Shown here: positions 19,361 to 28,699 of the stretch, piece after piece | How positions within the stretch are numbered: the first letter of the stretch is position 1 | Layout: each line of letters begins with the position of its first letter | Assembly (NCBI GenBank): GCA_016617495.1 | Contig: WYCU01000008.1 | Span: forward strand, 46,075 to 110,074 | Direction of reading: 5' to 3' | Source of the DNA: Azonexaceae bacterium s22 | GTDB taxonomy: Bacteria > Pseudomonadota > Gammaproteobacteria > Burkholderiales > Rhodocyclaceae | DNA length: 64,000 nt | Translations under genes and position numbers: made by a program | The notes under the pieces: generated by a model | What the model was told of the DNA's origin: nothing | The model's input: the letters and a program-made list of their open reading frames with translations, nothing else | The model's database searches: none

Positions 19361-19918
19361 TCAAAACCAGGGGATGCTGGCTTCGTTGCTTAGGCCGTAG
19401 CTGGTGAAGCTGCCGGGGCTGCTTTCTGCTTGTACGGGCAGGTGCTCGATGAAGAGGCGGAATTGCTGCTGCGTGCTTTGGCTGGTGACGAGGAGGGAGG
19501 GCAGCGCGAGCGTTTGGGCGGCGCTGTCCGGGATGCGTGTCCTGGCTTCATCTTCCCCGATGCCTTTGCGCCGGATCAGGCGGCGGCGCAGGCGTTCCGG
19601 GTTGCTTTGGGCTTGCACGCGGCGGACGATGCGGTGTTTTGCGCTGTCCGGCACCGGGCGGATGGCAAACGCGGCGAGGTGGTCGCGCATGCCTTGTAGC
19701 CAGTTGCTGGTCATCAGCTTTTCCAGATCGCCGGCCTGCCCGTGCAGGCGCAGGCGTTGGCCGAGTTGCCCGCCGCCGACATCGGGGAAGCTGATGCCGA
19801 TCCGTCCCTCGCCGTGGCTGACCAGCGCGCGGTGCAGTTTGGCGAAGAGCGCATTCATCAGCATGGCGGGGGGAAACTCCGGGTCAGGCAGCAGCTGGAG
19901 TTCGAGGTAGGCGTCCAT
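19361..19918 (-). CDS. cas6f: Type I-F CRISPR endoribonuclease Cas6f/Csy4
   Basis: Csy4 cuts the array transcript 3' of each repeat hairpin and stays on the crRNA in the Csy complex. 185 residues, close to the 187 of P. aeruginosa Csy4. The start MDAYLELQLLPDPEFPPA mirrors the family, with catalytic His29 (KLHRAL), the Ser of the SQST segment, the Arg-rich RNA helix SNPERLRRRLIRR and the SYGLS...PWF end. The ATG at 19918 has AGGA upstream, two bases after the csy3 stop. Last gene of the cas operon, next to the leader. Confidence 0.97.
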   Translation of the reverse strand: MDAYLELQLLPDPEFPPAMLMNALFAKLHRALVSHGEGRIGISFPDVGGGQLGQRLRLHGQAGDLEKLMTSNWLQGMRDHLAAFAIRPVPDSAKHRIVRRVQAQSNPERLRRRLIRRKGIGEDEARTRIPDSAAQTLALPSLLVTSQSTQQQFRLFIEHLPVQAESSPGSFTSYGLSNEASIPWF

Positions 19919-19920
19919 GC

Positions 19921-20958
19921 TCAGTCCTTTTCGCCGAACACGCCGCCGCGAATCAGCGTTGCCATCACAAAATGCTGGTCGCCGATGGCCGGGGCTTCGT
20001 CTTTCAGCACCCATTTGTCGAGCAGATTGTAGAAATCGGCTTTTTCCTTGGGCTGGCGGTAGGCCTTGCCTTGTGAGGTGACGGAGCCGTAGGGTTCAAC
20101 GGCAATTGGGCCGAGTTCGCCGCTTTCGTCATCTAGCGGATACCAGGTGTCGATGGTGCGCAGGGCGTTGCCGATTTTCTGGCTGTGCATGGCAGCCACG
20201 TCGCCGACATGGTAGAGCGTCTTGCTCTTTTGGCCCTTTTTGTCGCCCTTGTCGAGGATCAGCTCCTGCGAGGGGTAAACCTCCTGGCCGTCGCCGATGC
20301 GGGCGTAGGCGATGACTTCAAGCAGCGTGTGTTTCTTTATATCGCGCAGGCCTTGTTCAATGGCCTGGGCCAGGGTGTCGAGCTCGGGTGTGCTGGCGTT
20401 GAAGTCGCGCAGTGAAAAGCTCAGCGCGTCGAATTCCCAGCTTTGCGCGGCTTCGCCCTGGGCGAGTTGGCGCACCTGGATTTCGATCTGCTCCGCGCCC
20501 ATGCGGTTGCGCCACAAAAAGCGCCCGTTGGCGAGGTTGGCGGCGTAGCGGCGGGCGAGTTCGGCAAAGCCGGTGGTGCTGACGTATTGCTGAACGGTGG
20601 CTTGCAGCTTGGCCTGGTAGTCGGCGTTGTTGCAGGCCGAGGGCGTGCCCGCGCCGCCCAGCACGCGCAGGGTAAAGCGGGCGCGCAGGGTGTCGGCGTT
20701 GTTGGGCAGGGTGGCGACATCGACGGTTTGCAGGTTGGGCGACTGGATCGAGGCATCAAGCTTGGCCGGGTCTTGATCCTTGGTGGATAGCCGGTTGGAG
20801 ATGGTGCCGCGCACAGATTTGGTGTTGATGCCGATGCTGGGCCAGTTTTCGCCATTTTTACGGTCAACCCACTTTCCGGCACTAAAAAGCGCGTCAGAAG
20901 GGTCAAGCTTGCGTTCAAAAGCGAGGACGGATGCGGTCTTGAGGTCGGTTTTAGCCAT
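19921..20958 (-). CDS. csy3: Type I-F Cascade backbone protein Cas7f/Csy3
   Basis: Csy3 polymerises along the crRNA spacer to form the Cascade backbone. 345 residues from the ATG at 20958 ([25 protein letters not shown]), preceded by AGGAGC; this is the family's usual length and start. Conserved stretches include [27 protein letters not shown] and [22 protein letters not shown]. The start overlaps the csy2 stop by eight bases. Longer upstream readings are artefacts of the overlapping csy2 gene. Confidence 0.97.
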   Translation of the reverse strand: MAKTDLKTASVLAFERKLDPSDALFSAGKWVDRKNGENWPSIGINTKSVRGTISNRLSTKDQDPAKLDASIQSPNLQTVDVATLPNNADTLRARFTLRVLGGAGTPSACNNADYQAKLQATVQQYVSTTGFAELARRYAANLANGRFLWRNRMGAEQIEIQVRQLAQGEAAQSWEFDALSFSLRDFNASTPELDTLAQAIEQGLRDIKKHTLLEVIAYARIGDGQEVYPSQELILDKGDKKGQKSKTLYHVGDVAAMHSQKIGNALRTIDTWYPLDDESGELGPIAVEPYGSVTSQGKAYRQPKEKADFYNLLDKWVLKDEAPAIGDQHFVMATLIRGGVFGEKD

Positions 20959-21976
20959 GATTTTGCTCCTGGGTGGATGTTTGGGATTCGGTGCTGTCTT
21001 GCGAGATGAATTCGGCGTGGCGGTTGTGGCAGCGGTAAATGCCGTTTTCGGCATCGGCCTCCTGCGTCCACAACAGTTGTTCAAAGCACTGGATGCGATG
21101 CGGGCTGACCCATTCGCCGAGGGAATACAGGCTTTCAACAAAGCGGAAGGGCGTGCTGGCGTCGCGGGTGTTGGCGACCTGGCCGGGCGCGTACAGATCG
21201 GAAATGCCGGCATAGCCAATCGGCAAAGGCACCAGCCAGCCCGGTTTTTTGCGGATTTGCCAGTCGACCGTGTCGGGCTTGCCGGCTTCGCTGGCCGGGG
21301 TGAGCACCGGATCGAAGTTGAGGCGGGAGAGGTCAAGCAGCGCATCCAGCGCCGTGCTGGCGGGGGCGGCTAGCCGCATTTCTGCCAGATGTGCTTTCAG
21401 CAGGTCGTCGCGCTGCACCAGGGCAAAGCCGGGGAGCAGACGGCGGCGGAGTTTGCGGAAGGTGGCGGTGTCATCCGCGACATTGCCGGCGACCGTGTGC
21501 CAACTGGCGGCGTAGCGTTTGCCGGGGCGATATAGCGGGCTGCCGCCAGCCAATCGCATGCCGTAGGCGGCGTTTTGCAGGTCTTCCGCCAGATATTGGC
21601 CTTCGGTATCGCTGAAATAGTCGCGCACCCCAATCAGCAGGCTGATTTCCAGGTGGGCGCGCCCTTCTTCAATGGTGGCGGGGGCGCCGCCATCTTTGCC
21701 GACCGGGTTACGGCTCAGGCAGAAAACCTTGTGACGCCGGCCTGCTGGTTGCGAAACCTGTGGCTCAAATTGGTGGCAGATGATGCCGACGCCGGCAAAA
21801 CCGTCGGACAACAGCCCGGTCTGCTTGAGCTTGCGTTCCAGTGCATGGACAAAGCCGGTAAAGGCCGTGGAAGAAGGAAAACCCCAGCTCAAGGGGCCGG
21901 AAATCGCATTGGCGTTTTGCACCCGCAAGCGCGGGAGCAGGATCAGCCCGCTGAGGTTGTTGCTCAGGTTATTCAT
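20951..21976 (-). CDS. csy2: Type I-F Cascade subunit Cas5f/Csy2
   Basis: Csy2 pairs with Csy1 at the crRNA 5' end of the I-F surveillance complex. About 341 residues: [30 protein letters not shown] at the N-terminus is diagnostic. The ATG at 21976 overlaps the csy1 stop (ATGAATAA); a TTG nine bases upstream is less likely. It lies between csy1 and csy3, as in all complete I-F operons. Confidence 0.96.
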   Translation of the reverse strand: MNNLSNNLSGLILLPRLRVQNANAISGPLSWGFPSSTAFTGFVHALERKLKQTGLLSDGFAGVGIICHQFEPQVSQPAGRRHKVFCLSRNPVGKDGGAPATIEEGRAHLEISLLIGVRDYFSDTEGQYLAEDLQNAAYGMRLAGGSPLYRPGKRYAASWHTVAGNVADDTATFRKLRRRLLPGFALVQRDDLLKAHLAEMRLAAPASTALDALLDLSRLNFDPVLTPASEAGKPDTVDWQIRKKPGWLVPLPIGYAGISDLYAPGQVANTRDASTPFRFVESLYSLGEWVSPHRIQCFEQLLWTQEADAENGIYRCHNRHAEFISQDSTESQTSTQEQNHG

Positions 21977-23303
21977 GGTCGGCAAGCTCCCGGCGCAAGA
22001 GGCGCATTTCTTTTTCCAGTACGCTGCGCCAGTGGTCGGCCTCGACTGCGCTCATCGGCAGCTTGTCGGTGGTCTGGCGGGCGTTGAGCCAGTTGCCGAA
22101 ACGGCGGCAGATTTCATCGGGCCATTCATCGCGTTGGTATTCGCTGGCAAAGTCCGGGTCGTCTTCGCCGCGTAGCGGGTCGAGCCAGAGCTGCTCGGCG
22201 CGGTTGAGCTGGCAGCGTTCGTCGAGCGTCCAGCCGGCGGCCAGCTCGCCAGTTTCAACCGCATCGCGCAGCTCGGCGGCGTAGAGCAGGGCTTCGTCGC
22301 AGAGGTAGGCGGTCAGTTCGGCGCGCTTTTCGCGGATGGCGAGGTTGTTGTAATCGACAACGCTTTCGAGAAAATCGCGCAGGGTGCGCACCAGTTCCCG
22401 TACCCGTGGCCGGTTGCTGAAAATACGGTCAAAAACGCTGTTGACCGTGAAAGGCGGGCGGATGGTGGGCGATTGCCAGTTGGGCGGTAGCGATGGGAGG
22501 AGATAGTTCTCGCCGTAACGCTCGCTGTTCAACTGGCTGATGTTTTGCGGCTTGGTGCCGCCAAAGCTTTGAATCGCCATTTCGGGGTATTCGCGGAAGC
22601 CGTGCGGGTGGGCGATGCCAGCCTTTCTGGCTTCGCGGGCTGCTTTGGCCTCGTCCGAAAAGCGGTCTTCGCGGACGGTTTTCCACAAGGCATGTACCAG
22701 TGAGGTCGGGAACAGCGGGGCGAGCAGGTGGTAGCCACCATCGTCCAGCGGCCAATAAATCTGCCTTGCCAACTTATGCGATGCTGCTTCCCCCTTGGCT
22801 TGGGCCAGTGTGGCAAAGGCGCTGATCCAGGCGTGGGCTTCTTCGGCATTGTCCGAAAGCGCAGCCGCCAGCATCGGGTGCTTGCCCACGGCCAGCGCCA
22901 GAAGGCTGTGCTCGCCCACGCGCAGATTGAGGAATTTATAGACATCCAGCGCCGCCGCATTGCCGACCACATCGCCGGCCAGGGCTGCACCCAGCGTGTG
23001 CGTGCCGACCTCGCTCTCGGAGGCGTGTTGATTGCCCGCCGAGTAAAAGCTGGAACCGCGTGCATCCGGGTGGGTGTATTTGATGGCGTGCGTCACTTGC
23101 TGAATCTGCCCGACCCGTCGCGCGGCATCGGCGATCCAGGTCTTGGGCGCATAGGCCGCGAGCAAAGCCGCACGCTGTTCGCTGTCGTCTTCAGCGACCT
23201 TTTCCAGCTTGGGCTGGAGGCGGCCGGTGAGAAATTGGGCGATCACGGCTTTGATGTCTGCGGCGGATAGGGGCGGTGCCAGTGCGTTGCTGTCTTCTGT
23301 CAT
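21969..23303 (-). CDS. csy1: Type I-F Cascade large subunit Cas8f/Csy1
   Basis: Csy1 recognises the GG/CC PAM and holds the crRNA 5' handle. 444 residues from the ATG at 23303 (MTEDSNALAPPLSAADIKAV), with AGGAGGC upstream; P. aeruginosa Csy1 is 434. Typical segments are KYTHPDARGSSF, NAAALDVYKFL and FGGTKPQNISQLNSERYGENYLLPSLPP. Twenty bases separate it from cas2-3. Confidence 0.96.
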   Translation of the reverse strand: MTEDSNALAPPLSAADIKAVIAQFLTGRLQPKLEKVAEDDSEQRAALLAAYAPKTWIADAARRVGQIQQVTHAIKYTHPDARGSSFYSAGNQHASESEVGTHTLGAALAGDVVGNAAALDVYKFLNLRVGEHSLLALAVGKHPMLAAALSDNAEEAHAWISAFATLAQAKGEAASHKLARQIYWPLDDGGYHLLAPLFPTSLVHALWKTVREDRFSDEAKAAREARKAGIAHPHGFREYPEMAIQSFGGTKPQNISQLNSERYGENYLLPSLPPNWQSPTIRPPFTVNSVFDRIFSNRPRVRELVRTLRDFLESVVDYNNLAIREKRAELTAYLCDEALLYAAELRDAVETGELAAGWTLDERCQLNRAEQLWLDPLRGEDDPDFASEYQRDEWPDEICRRFGNWLNARQTTDKLPMSAVEADHWRSVLEKEMRLLRRELADHE

Positions 23304-23323
23304 TGATTGCCTCCTGTAATAAA

Positions 23324-26300
23324 TCATTCGTGAAAACGGCTGAAGCCGAGGGCGTGGTGGTACGCCCACTCTTCCGGAATCCCTTGTCCATCCTCAAACC
23401 CCTTGCACGGCAATTCCAGCGTGCCGTAGCGGCGGGCGCAGGCGGCGGGGTCGAGGTTCATCTCTTCGGCCAGGCGGTTCAGTGCGCTGGCGTAGTCGGG
23501 GGTGCCCCAGAGGCTGATGCCGGGGGCGGGGGAAATGGAAATCGGGTGTAGCAGGTGGTCGACCGTAGTTGTCCCGCCTGGATAGCCGGCTTCGAGGCGG
23601 TGAAAGCCGATTTCCCCGTCTTCATTGGGCAGCAGCGCATAGCGTTGCCGGCCCATAGGCTCGTGGCGGAAGGGCTGTTTCTTTTGCAGGTAGCCGCTGA
23701 GGTGGGCTGGGGTTTGCCACCACAGCGGGACGGCGGATTCGAGTTGGCGCTGGCCTTGGGCTGCGCCTTGCATCAAGTTCCGCAGGCGGGCGTGTTCGAG
23801 GTCGACGAGGTTGTCTTGCAGCTGCAAGTTGGCGCGTTCGCGGATGCGGCTACTGGCGTCGATGCGGGCGAGTTGTTCCTTGCTGAGAATGTCGTTGAGG
23901 CGGTGGCTGTGCAGTTGAAAACCTTGGTCGCTGTGTTCAAAACCGGGGCGGATAAAGGCCGGTTTGCCGGGGCCTTCAACCAGGTGCTTGATGTTGGTGT
24001 CGAGCAGCAACAGGTTGGTTTGCTCGTAAGCCTCGGGGCGATGGCGGCGGATGCGCCCGGCGAGCTGGATGATCGAGCGCATCGACGAAGGTTCGACGAT
24101 GGCCCAGTCGTAGTCGTGATCCCGGCCCACTTCGGCCACAGCGGTGGCGAGGACGATGAAAATCTGGTCGGGCTCCGGGTGGGTAAGCAGGTGGCTGCGT
24201 AGTTCTGGATTCGCAAAAATAGGATCAGGGTCGCCAAGGGGGCGCTCACGTTTGAGCAGGCGATCCAGGCGCTTTTCGATGGCCGAGCGCACCAGCAGCG
24301 GGTGGCGCGAGTGGTAAACGCAGAGGTGGATACGTTGTCCGGCGGGTGCCCCCTGAGCGAGCAGATTGCGGGCGACCAGGGTTAGCGGGTCGATGTTGGC
24401 GAGGCGGATCAGGCCGAGGCTGACGCGCTTGCCGCTGCTCGGGTCGGTTTGCTGGTTGGTGTTATGCAGGCGGGTGATGGCGGCGGGCAGGGCTTGCGCC
24501 AGGTCGGCACACACCTGTTCGCGGCTGGCGCGGGCGATGCTCAGCGGCAGGATTTCTGCCTTGCGCCGTTGCGGGGTTTTGTCGAGGCGGGCCAGGCGTT
24601 TTTCGATAAAGGCAGCGTGGGTCTGGCGGTAGGTTTCAACGTCACTGCAATCGGCAGCTTCGGCGGCGAATTCATCAAACCAGGCGCAGCAGATTTGGGC
24701 CGATTTTTGCGGTTGACCGCGATGTTGGGCAAATTCTGCCCGCCCGGCGCGGTAGGCCTCGAACAGGCCTTCGATCAGCGCGGGCGGCAGGGTGGCGGAT
24801 GAGAGCAGCACGCGGCTGCCGAGCAGACCAGCCCAGTGCACCAGGCGGCTGAGCGCGGGCAGGTCTTCAATCCCGAAGTCGTCGGGTTCGTCGAGCACGA
24901 GGTCGCTGCTCATCAGCCGCAGCATGGGCGGTATCTGGTGGCCGCCACGGGTGCTTTCGCAGGCGGGCATCAGGTGGTCGATGGTGCAGACGAGAATCGG
25001 CGCGTTGAGCAGTTTGGTGGCGTCCGGGCTTAGCTTCAGCCAGCGGTTGAGCGGGCCGTCTTCGATGCTGCCTTCAAAAACGACGGGGCTGTGTTCCGGC
25101 ACCAGGGCGTTGGCGGATTCGCTGCCGGTGCTTTTTTCCTGTTGGGCTTGTTGTTGGCTTTGTTCGTGCAGCTCGCGCACGGCGGCGCCGCCGACCATGA
25201 CGGCCATTTCGTCATCGCCGAGATTGAGGCGTTCGCGGTAGGCATCGCCGGTTTGCAGAGTCAGCGTGCGCAGGCCGAGGGCGATGGTGAAGCGCGCGCC
25301 GCGATAGGGCTTGGCGAGGCCATAGAGAATGCGGCCATTGGCCAGGGTTTTGCCGCAGCCGGTGGAGGCGAGATTCACGCCGAAAAAGCCATGTTGTTCG
25401 CTGCGTTCACGCAGGCCTTCGGCGAGTTCAAAGGCGCGGCTCTGCCAGGCAAAGGCTTGCGGGGCGCGTTGGCGAAAGGCGCGATGAACGAGCCGGGGCA
25501 GTTGTTCCTCAAGCCGGGGCAGCGTGCGTACCAGGCGGCTGGCATTGACCTCGACGCCGATCAGGTGCTCGTCGAGGCGCTGCTTGAGCGCGCCAGTTTT
25601 GCGGTCGGTGTTGGCGTAGAGGGCTTGGGCTTTGGTGACTTTGTCGCCGTAGCGTTCGTGGCTGTCTTCGCTGGAGTAGTAGTGATCGGCCAGCATCAGC
25701 GCCAGGCGCGAGAGGTGCAGCAGGTAGGGCGATGGCTGGGCGGGCAGCGGCTGGCGGGTGAGGTGTTGCTGGAGCGCGCCGGCGACTTTTGCGGCGTGTT
25801 TTTTCCAGTGCTGGCTGGCGAAAGGCAGGCCGCGCTCGAATGTCCAGCAGGCGGCGATGTCGTTTTTGCTGCTTTCAAGGCGTTGACCGCAAAAGTCACT
25901 TCCAATGTCTTTGGGCAGTCTGAGCAGACCTTGAGTGGGAATGATGTCCTCTTTTTTTGGAGGGCTAGGCAGGCGGTGGTGGCTGACGATCAGCCAGCCG
26001 ATGATCTGCGCCAGTGGGCCGAGCTTTTTGAAGGGGCTGTAAGTCCGCGCTTGGCTATGCCCATCGGCAACCAGCCGTTGCAAGCACTCATTGCTGGCAC
26101 TTTCCGGCAATTGGGCGAGGCGGGCCAGCCAGCTTTCATCGCTTTCTCCCGCGACAAAGGCTTCAAACAGCCGCAATGAAACCCATTCATGGCGGTAGGC
26201 GTCGGCCAGTGGTTTGGCGCTTTTGAGCTTTGCCTGAAACGCCGCGCTGGCTTTGCCGAAGTCGTGAAACAGCGCGGCGAGGCTGGCGAGCAGGCGGATG

Positions 26301-26632
26301 GTTTCGGCGCTATGCCAGTCGTTTTCATCCTGGCTGCGCAGGATGTCGCGGCGGGTGATGTTGGTGGGCACCGCGCCGCGTTCGTTGAACTGGCGGGTGT
26401 CGCCGACGATCCATAACAGTTCGCTGTGATCTTTGCCGCGTATCCAGTGGCAGGCCACGGCGGTGTTTTTGCGGGCGCTTTGCCGCAGCAGGCGGCGCAG
26501 GGTGTCCAGGCCTTGCTGGGTGATGGCGGTTTGCCAGGTGCGGTCGCCGCGCCGTTCGGCGAATTGGTCGAGAATCTGCCGGGTGCGGTCAAGCGCGTTC
26601 TTGCTGCATTGTGAGATGAGCAGGATGTTCAT
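23324..26632 (-). CDS. cas3: Type I-F Cas2-Cas3 fusion nuclease-helicase
   Basis: Single 1102-residue protein that serves both adaptation (Cas2 part) and target destruction (HD nuclease plus helicase), a hallmark of type I-F. N-terminal Cas2-like domain (MNILLISQCSKNALDRTRQI, about 1-95); HD motif at residues 123-124 (LFHDFGKA); helicase Walker A STGCGKT near 430; Walker B LVLDEPDDFG near 580; motif III LLSSATLPP near 612. The start overlaps the cas1 stop (ATGA). Key motifs are intact, so it is probably active. It holds a degenerate copy of the dispersed motif (24693-24724). Confidence 0.97.
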   Translation of the reverse strand: MNILLISQCSKNALDRTRQILDQFAERRGDRTWQTAITQQGLDTLRRLLRQSARKNTAVACHWIRGKDHSELLWIVGDTRQFNERGAVPTNITRRDILRSQDENDWHSAETIRLLASLAALFHDFGKASAAFQAKLKSAKPLADAYRHEWVSLRLFEAFVAGESDESWLARLAQLPESASNECLQRLVADGHSQARTYSPFKKLGPLAQIIGWLIVSHHRLPSPPKKEDIIPTQGLLRLPKDIGSDFCGQRLESSKNDIAACWTFERGLPFASQHWKKHAAKVAGALQQHLTRQPLPAQPSPYLLHLSRLALMLADHYYSSEDSHERYGDKVTKAQALYANTDRKTGALKQRLDEHLIGVEVNASRLVRTLPRLEEQLPRLVHRAFRQRAPQAFAWQSRAFELAEGLRERSEQHGFFGVNLASTGCGKTLANGRILYGLAKPYRGARFTIALGLRTLTLQTGDAYRERLNLGDDEMAVMVGGAAVRELHEQSQQQAQQEKSTGSESANALVPEHSPVVFEGSIEDGPLNRWLKLSPDATKLLNAPILVCTIDHLMPACESTRGGHQIPPMLRLMSSDLVLDEPDDFGIEDLPALSRLVHWAGLLGSRVLLSSATLPPALIEGLFEAYRAGRAEFAQHRGQPQKSAQICCAWFDEFAAEAADCSDVETYRQTHAAFIEKRLARLDKTPQRRKAEILPLSIARASREQVCADLAQALPAAITRLHNTNQQTDPSSGKRVSLGLIRLANIDPLTLVARNLLAQGAPAGQRIHLCVYHSRHPLLVRSAIEKRLDRLLKRERPLGDPDPIFANPELRSHLLTHPEPDQIFIVLATAVAEVGRDHDYDWAIVEPSSMRSIIQLAGRIRRHRPEAYEQTNLLLLDTNIKHLVEGPGKPAFIRPGFEHSDQGFQLHSHRLNDILSKEQLARIDASSRIRERANLQLQDNLVDLEHARLRNLMQGAAQGQRQLESAVPLWWQTPAHLSGYLQKKQPFRHEPMGRQRYALLPNEDGEIGFHRLEAGYPGGTTTVDHLLHPISISPAPGISLWGTPDYASALNRLAEEMNLDPAACARRYGTLELPCKGFEDGQGIPEEWAYHHALGFSRFHE
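24693..24724 (-). repeat. Degenerate uptake-like motif (in cas2-3)
   Basis: Core with two changes at its first bases (24724-24712), but both A/T tracts are in place (24708-24703 and 24696-24693). The only candidate I kept in the CRISPR-Cas region. Confidence 0.4.
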
Positions 26633-27603
26633 GCCGCCATCCCTTGGGCCAGGGCCACGGCTTTGACGGTGTCGATCATGAAATCCAGCGCTTCGGCCTG
26701 GGTGAAGCGGGTGATGCAGGCCTGGCGGAAGGCTTGCTCGTCGTCGCCGCGTTGAGCGCTGATGAAGGCTTGCGGCAGCACCAAGGCGTCCTTGACCAGA
26801 TCGGCAATGTCAAAAACCAGGCCGCCCCGGCGGGTTTTGCCGTGCAATACGGCGAGGCCGTGCGGCAGGCCAAGCACCCAGGCGGCGGTCGCGCCCAGGC
26901 CGTAGGCGAGGTAGTTGCCGTGGTCGAGAAAACGGTTGGCGGGGTCGGTGCCGCTGCCGCGTTTGGCGCGGGTGAATTCGCCGTAATCAACGGCGTCGAC
27001 CGCCAGTTTGAACAATTGCTTGCTCAGCCGGGCTTCTTCGGTGAGCAGGGCGGTGTTGTCGGGGGCGGCGTCGATGTGCTGGCGCGAGGCGGCCAAGGCC
27101 GAGGTCAGGCGGGATTCGCTGAGTTTGAAATCCTGATCGGCCAGCGTGTGGCTGTTGAGCCAGTGGCGGGCGATGAAGTCGAGGCGCTGGCGCTGGAAAG
27201 CCTTGGCGGCGGCCAGGCGTTGTTCGTCGTCAAACCAGAAGCGCACCCAGGCTTGCAGGTATTCGGTGGGGCGGTATTCGCTTTGCGGCGCGAACCAGGC
27301 GAATTCAACGTCGATTTCATTGGCCGAAAACAGCGGTGTGCCGCCACCGCCGCAAAAGCCGACCATGACCCCGGCCTTGGCCAATTCACGCATCGCCGCC
27401 TGCGTGACCGAGGTGCCGGTGCCGAGCAGTACCGAGGTCGTGTTGGCGATGGGGATGTTCCAGTACTGCGACTGGCTGCCGGCTTCGGTGACGTATTCAA
27501 CCCGGCCATTGTTGACCAGCACGCGGCAGTGTTCGAGGTAGTAGAGGTTGGCGCGCTTGGAGTGGAGGATGGTTTTCAGGTCGGACGGGGTGAAGTCGCT
27601 CAT
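26629..27603 (-). CDS. cas1: Type I-F CRISPR integrase Cas1
   Basis: Cas1 integrates new spacers, acting with Cas2-3. 324 residues starting MSDFTPSDLKTILHSKRANLYYLEHCRVLV, very close to P. aeruginosa Cas1f. Active-site regions are visible: Glu in LLTEEARLSKQLFKLA, His in GLPHGLAVLHGKTRRGG and Asp in FDIADLVKDALVLPQAF. First gene of the cas operon. No clear ribosome site is seen before the ATG, and the promoter must lie in 27604-27720. Confidence 0.98.
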   Translation of the reverse strand: MSDFTPSDLKTILHSKRANLYYLEHCRVLVNNGRVEYVTEAGSQSQYWNIPIANTTSVLLGTGTSVTQAAMRELAKAGVMVGFCGGGGTPLFSANEIDVEFAWFAPQSEYRPTEYLQAWVRFWFDDEQRLAAAKAFQRQRLDFIARHWLNSHTLADQDFKLSESRLTSALAASRQHIDAAPDNTALLTEEARLSKQLFKLAVDAVDYGEFTRAKRGSGTDPANRFLDHGNYLAYGLGATAAWVLGLPHGLAVLHGKTRRGGLVFDIADLVKDALVLPQAFISAQRGDDEQAFRQACITRFTQAEALDFMIDTVKAVALAQGMAA

Positions 27604-27724
27604 GGCGGTGGGACGATACGTGGCTCATGTGATGTCCACGGCATTCTTCCCTAAGCGCTACGAGGTGACTACCTGATAGTTCCACTAGTATTGCGCGGCC
27701 TCGCGGGGGCGGATTTGCGAGGCA

Positions 27725-27748
27725 CGGGGCATGGCGCCCCGATTTTTT
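27725..27748 (+). terminator. Orphan intrinsic terminator on plus strand
   Basis: Stem CGGGGC / GCCCCG with 5-base loop ATGGC, followed by A and six T: a textbook Rho-independent terminator for plus-strand transcription. However, cas1 and the DUF1330 gene on either side are both on the minus strand. It may end an unannotated plus-strand RNA arising upstream of or antisense to cas1, or be a remnant. Confidence 0.7.
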
Positions 27749-27760
27749 GGTTCGTTCGAC

Positions 27761-28045
27761 CTAGTCGCTAAACACCACCAGATCAATCTCCGCAGCCGAT
27801 TCGCGCAGCGGAATCAGCGCCTGGTATTCCGGTGAGCTGTACCAGGCGTCGACGGCGTCGGCGTCCGGGAAGCGGATGACCACGGTGTCGGTGTGGGCGT
27901 GGTTGCCGGCGAGGATGTCGGCGCGTTGGCCGCGGAAGAGCAGTTCGGCGCCCCAGGGGGCGAGGGTGGCGGGGACCTGGGCGCGGTATTGCGCCCATTT
28001 TTCTTCATCTTTGACGGTGATGTGGCCGATGACGCAGGCGCTCAT
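27761..28045 (-). CDS. DUF1330 family protein
   Basis: 94-residue small alpha/beta (dimeric ferredoxin-like) protein: MSACVIGHITVKDEEKWAQYRAQVPATLAPWGAELLFRG..., with the DUF1330 hallmarks VVIRFPDADAVDAWYSSPEYQAL near the C-terminus. The biochemical role of the family is unknown. The ATG at 28045 overlaps the stop of the adenosyltransferase gene (ATGA), so the two are co-translated. Confidence 0.88.
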   Translation of the reverse strand: MSACVIGHITVKDEEKWAQYRAQVPATLAPWGAELLFRGQRADILAGNHAHTDTVVIRFPDADAVDAWYSSPEYQALIPLRESAAEIDLVVFSD

Positions 28046-28638
28046 GCGGTTTTCCCCTTCTGCCATAGGACGTCGCCGCGGCCGCCGGCGCGGTTGAGCA
28101 GTCGGCCGAGGATGAACAGCAGGTCGGAGAGCCGGTTGATGTAGCGGCGGGCTGCGTCGGACAGCGGTTCGGCGGTGTGCAGGCGGACCATGCTGCGTTC
28201 GGCGCGGCGGGCGACGGTGCGGCACAGGTGGGCGAGCGCGGCCGGGCGCGTACCGCCGGGCAGGATGAATTCCTTGAGCATCGGCAGGTCGGCGTTGAAG
28301 TGTTCGGCGAGGTCGTCCAGGCGGGCGACCTGGGTATCCTTCATCACGGCCATGCCGGGCAGGCAGAGTTCGCCGCCGAGGTCGAAGAGATCGTTCTGCA
28401 CGTCGAGCAAGGCGTCGCGCACGGCGATGGGCAGGTCTTCGCAGAGCAGCACGCCGATGGTGGAGTTCAGTTCATCGACTTCGCCGATGGCGTCGATGCG
28501 CAGGCTGTCCTTGGTGGTGCGGCTGCCATCGCCGAGGCCGGTGGTGCCGGCGTCGCCGGTACGGGTGACAATTTTGGACAGGCGATTGCCTTTGCGTTCG
28601 CTGCCCTGCTGTTCGTTGGTTTCGTTGTGCTCGCTCAC
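28042..28638 (-). CDS. Cob(I)alamin adenosyltransferase, PduO/MMAB type
   Basis: Transfers the adenosyl group of ATP to cob(I)alamin to make coenzyme B12. 198 residues; IVTRTGDAGTTGLGDGSR is the ATP-binding N-terminal signature, and LNSTIGVLL, FILPGGTRPAALAHLCRTVARRAERS and LLFILGRLLN are family blocks. The GTG at 28638 has a strong GAGGAG site and gives a slightly long N-terminus (about 20 residues before the core). Upstream readings overlap the divergent hyi gene. Confidence 0.93.
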   Translation of the reverse strand: MSEHNETNEQQGSERKGNRLSKIVTRTGDAGTTGLGDGSRTTKDSLRIDAIGEVDELNSTIGVLLCEDLPIAVRDALLDVQNDLFDLGGELCLPGMAVMKDTQVARLDDLAEHFNADLPMLKEFILPGGTRPAALAHLCRTVARRAERSMVRLHTAEPLSDAARRYINRLSDLLFILGRLLNRAGGRGDVLWQKGKTA

Positions 28639-28699
28639 GTTGCGCTCCTCAAAGGTGGCCGGATTATACTGGCCGGCCCAGCCACAGACTGTCGTCGCC

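Noticed and set aside
21260-21290. GTCGACCGTGTCG in csy2 preceded by A/T tracts
   Set aside because: Three mismatches in the core; too weak to count, although tract spacing is suggestive.
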